A stretch of 6,613 nucleotides of DNA from Saprospiraceae bacterium (GTDB lineage: Bacteria > Bacteroidota > Bacteroidia > Chitinophagales > Saprospiraceae): the NCBI GenBank assembly GCA_022842255.1, contig JALHPW010000290.1, forward strand, positions 1-6,613, read 5' to 3'. Made by a program: the position numbers and the translations under genes. The notes beneath the pieces were generated by a model that saw only the letters and a list, made by a program, of their open reading frames with translations, was not told the DNA's origin and made no database searches. The stretch's first letter is position 1. Each line of letters begins with the position of its first letter. This document shows positions 5,988 through 6,613 of this stretch, piece by piece.

Positions 5988-6515
5988 ATGGACGCCACAC
6001 AAACGCACCGCGACCTTATTGAACGCTGCCGGGAAGGCCGACGTGACGCTCAGTTCGAGTTGTACCGCTTGTATTCACGAGCGATGTACAATACCGCGCT
6101 GCGCATGGTGCGCCACCCACACGACGCGGAAGATTTGTTGCAAAGCGTGTTTGTGGAAGTGTTCAGCAAGTTGGAATCGTTCCGGTATGAGAGCAGCATA
6201 GGGGCTTGGATGAAGCGAATTACCGTTAATAAGTGCATTAACTTCCTGAAAAGCAAGAAGTTGGCCCTGACAGAGTTGACAGCTTCTCATGATCGGATGG
6301 AAGTTACGGAACAAGTGGCGGAACCTGTTTGGTCGGTGGAAAAAATCAACAATGCCATCAACCAGTTGCCAGATGGATACCGGGTAGTGTTCAGCTTGTA
6401 TGCCATAGAAGGGTATGATCACGAAGAAATTGGCCAGATTTTGGGTGTCACGGAAGCCACTTCGAAATCACAATACAGTCGGGCGAAAGCGAAGCTTAGG
6501 GAAATGCTGAGTTGA
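5988..6515 (+). CDS. ECF-type RNA polymerase sigma-70 factor
   Basis: This 175-aa protein is a compact two-domain sigma factor of the ECF class, which directs RNA polymerase to a specific promoter set. Region 2 covers about residues 23-90, with the core-binding segment HPHDAEDLLQSVFVEVFSKL (43-62) and the -10 recognition helix region around SSIGAWMKRITVNKCINFLK (69-88). A short linker (91-117) follows. Region 4 covers about 118-173, with INQLPDGYRVVFSLYAIEGY and the helix-turn-helix HEEIGQILGVTEATSKSQYS, ending AKAKLREML. There is no region 1.1 or 3, and the length is typical. No Shine-Dalgarno sequence precedes the ATG; the ATG at 5988 gives the usual start for the family. No anti-sigma gene is visible in the 98 bases that remain, but one could begin past the window end. 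The intrinsic terminator upstream suggests it is transcribed separately from anything to its left. Confidence 0.93.
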   Translation: MDATQTHRDLIERCREGRRDAQFELYRLYSRAMYNTALRMVRHPHDAEDLLQSVFVEVFSKLESFRYESSIGAWMKRITVNKCINFLKSKKLALTELTASHDRMEVTEQVAEPVWSVEKINNAINQLPDGYRVVFSLYAIEGYDHEEIGQILGVTEATSKSQYSRAKAKLREMLS

Positions 6516-6555
6516 TGGGGAGTTGGTTAATTGGGGATTTGGATATTCGTTTGAC

Positions 6556-6608
6556 CCGGGCTTGGAATTTGTGCCTGCATATAGAAAGGCCGGGATTCCA
6601 AGCCCGGC
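6556..6608. repeat. Inverted-repeat element with two alternative foldings, 3' of the sigma factor gene
   Basis: Bases 6556-6568 (CCGGGCTTGGAAT) are the exact reverse complement of 6595-6607 (ATTCCAAGCCCGG), separated by 26 bases. The right side can instead fold locally: GCCGGG (6589-6594) pairs with CCCGGC (6603-6608) around an 8-nt loop (ATTCCAAG). The two structures exclude each other. The element begins 40 bases after the sigma factor stop. There is no T-run inside the window, so it could be a terminator completed outside it, or a dispersed palindromic repeat. Confidence 0.55.
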
Positions 6609-6613
6609 TCCAT

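Overview
This window looks like a chromosomal segment of a Bacteroidota bacterium. The signs are a TonB-dependent receptor with an N-terminal CarboxypepD_reg-like domain, gene starts that lack a Shine-Dalgarno sequence and are preceded by A- or T-rich stretches, a small ECF sigma factor of the kind abundant in this phylum, and a short coiled-coil protein of a Bacteroidota-type family. G+C is about half by eye. I cannot name the genus; a Saprospiria-like relative is only a guess.

Left part (33-5097), all on the + strand and tightly spaced: an ArsN2-type GNAT acetyltransferase, a TonB-dependent outer-membrane receptor, a DinB/YfiT-fold protein, an ACR3 arsenite efflux permease and a calcineurin-like metallophosphoesterase. 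Gaps are 16, -14, 42 and 38 nt, and I see no terminator between the genes, so this is probably one arsenic-resistance operon or its distal part. ACR3 (Cys127, Glu303) is the firm anchor. ArsN2 is the second marker. The receptor, the DinB protein and the phosphoesterase are not classical ars genes, which makes the cluster worth a second look. No arsR or arsC lies in the window; they may lie upstream.

Middle (5121-5987): a 25-bp perfect hairpin separates the operon from a convergent - strand gene for a 127-aa coiled-coil protein. Upstream of that gene is a 416-base gene-poor stretch. It holds a 9-bp-period AATCA array, no convincing gene, and a rho-independent terminator in + orientation that has no obvious + strand gene to terminate.

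Right part (5988-6613): a complete ECF-type sigma factor, followed by a short noncoding tail with a pair of inverted repeats that can fold in two alternative ways. Any cognate anti-sigma factor would lie past the window end.

Working model (inference): the operon protects the cell from arsenite and possibly from organoarsenicals. ACR3 exports As(III), ArsN2 may acetylate an arsenical, the DinB protein may handle a thiol adduct, and the outer-membrane receptor may move a metal, chelator or arsenical across the outer membrane. Only the ACR3 role is well supported by sequence.
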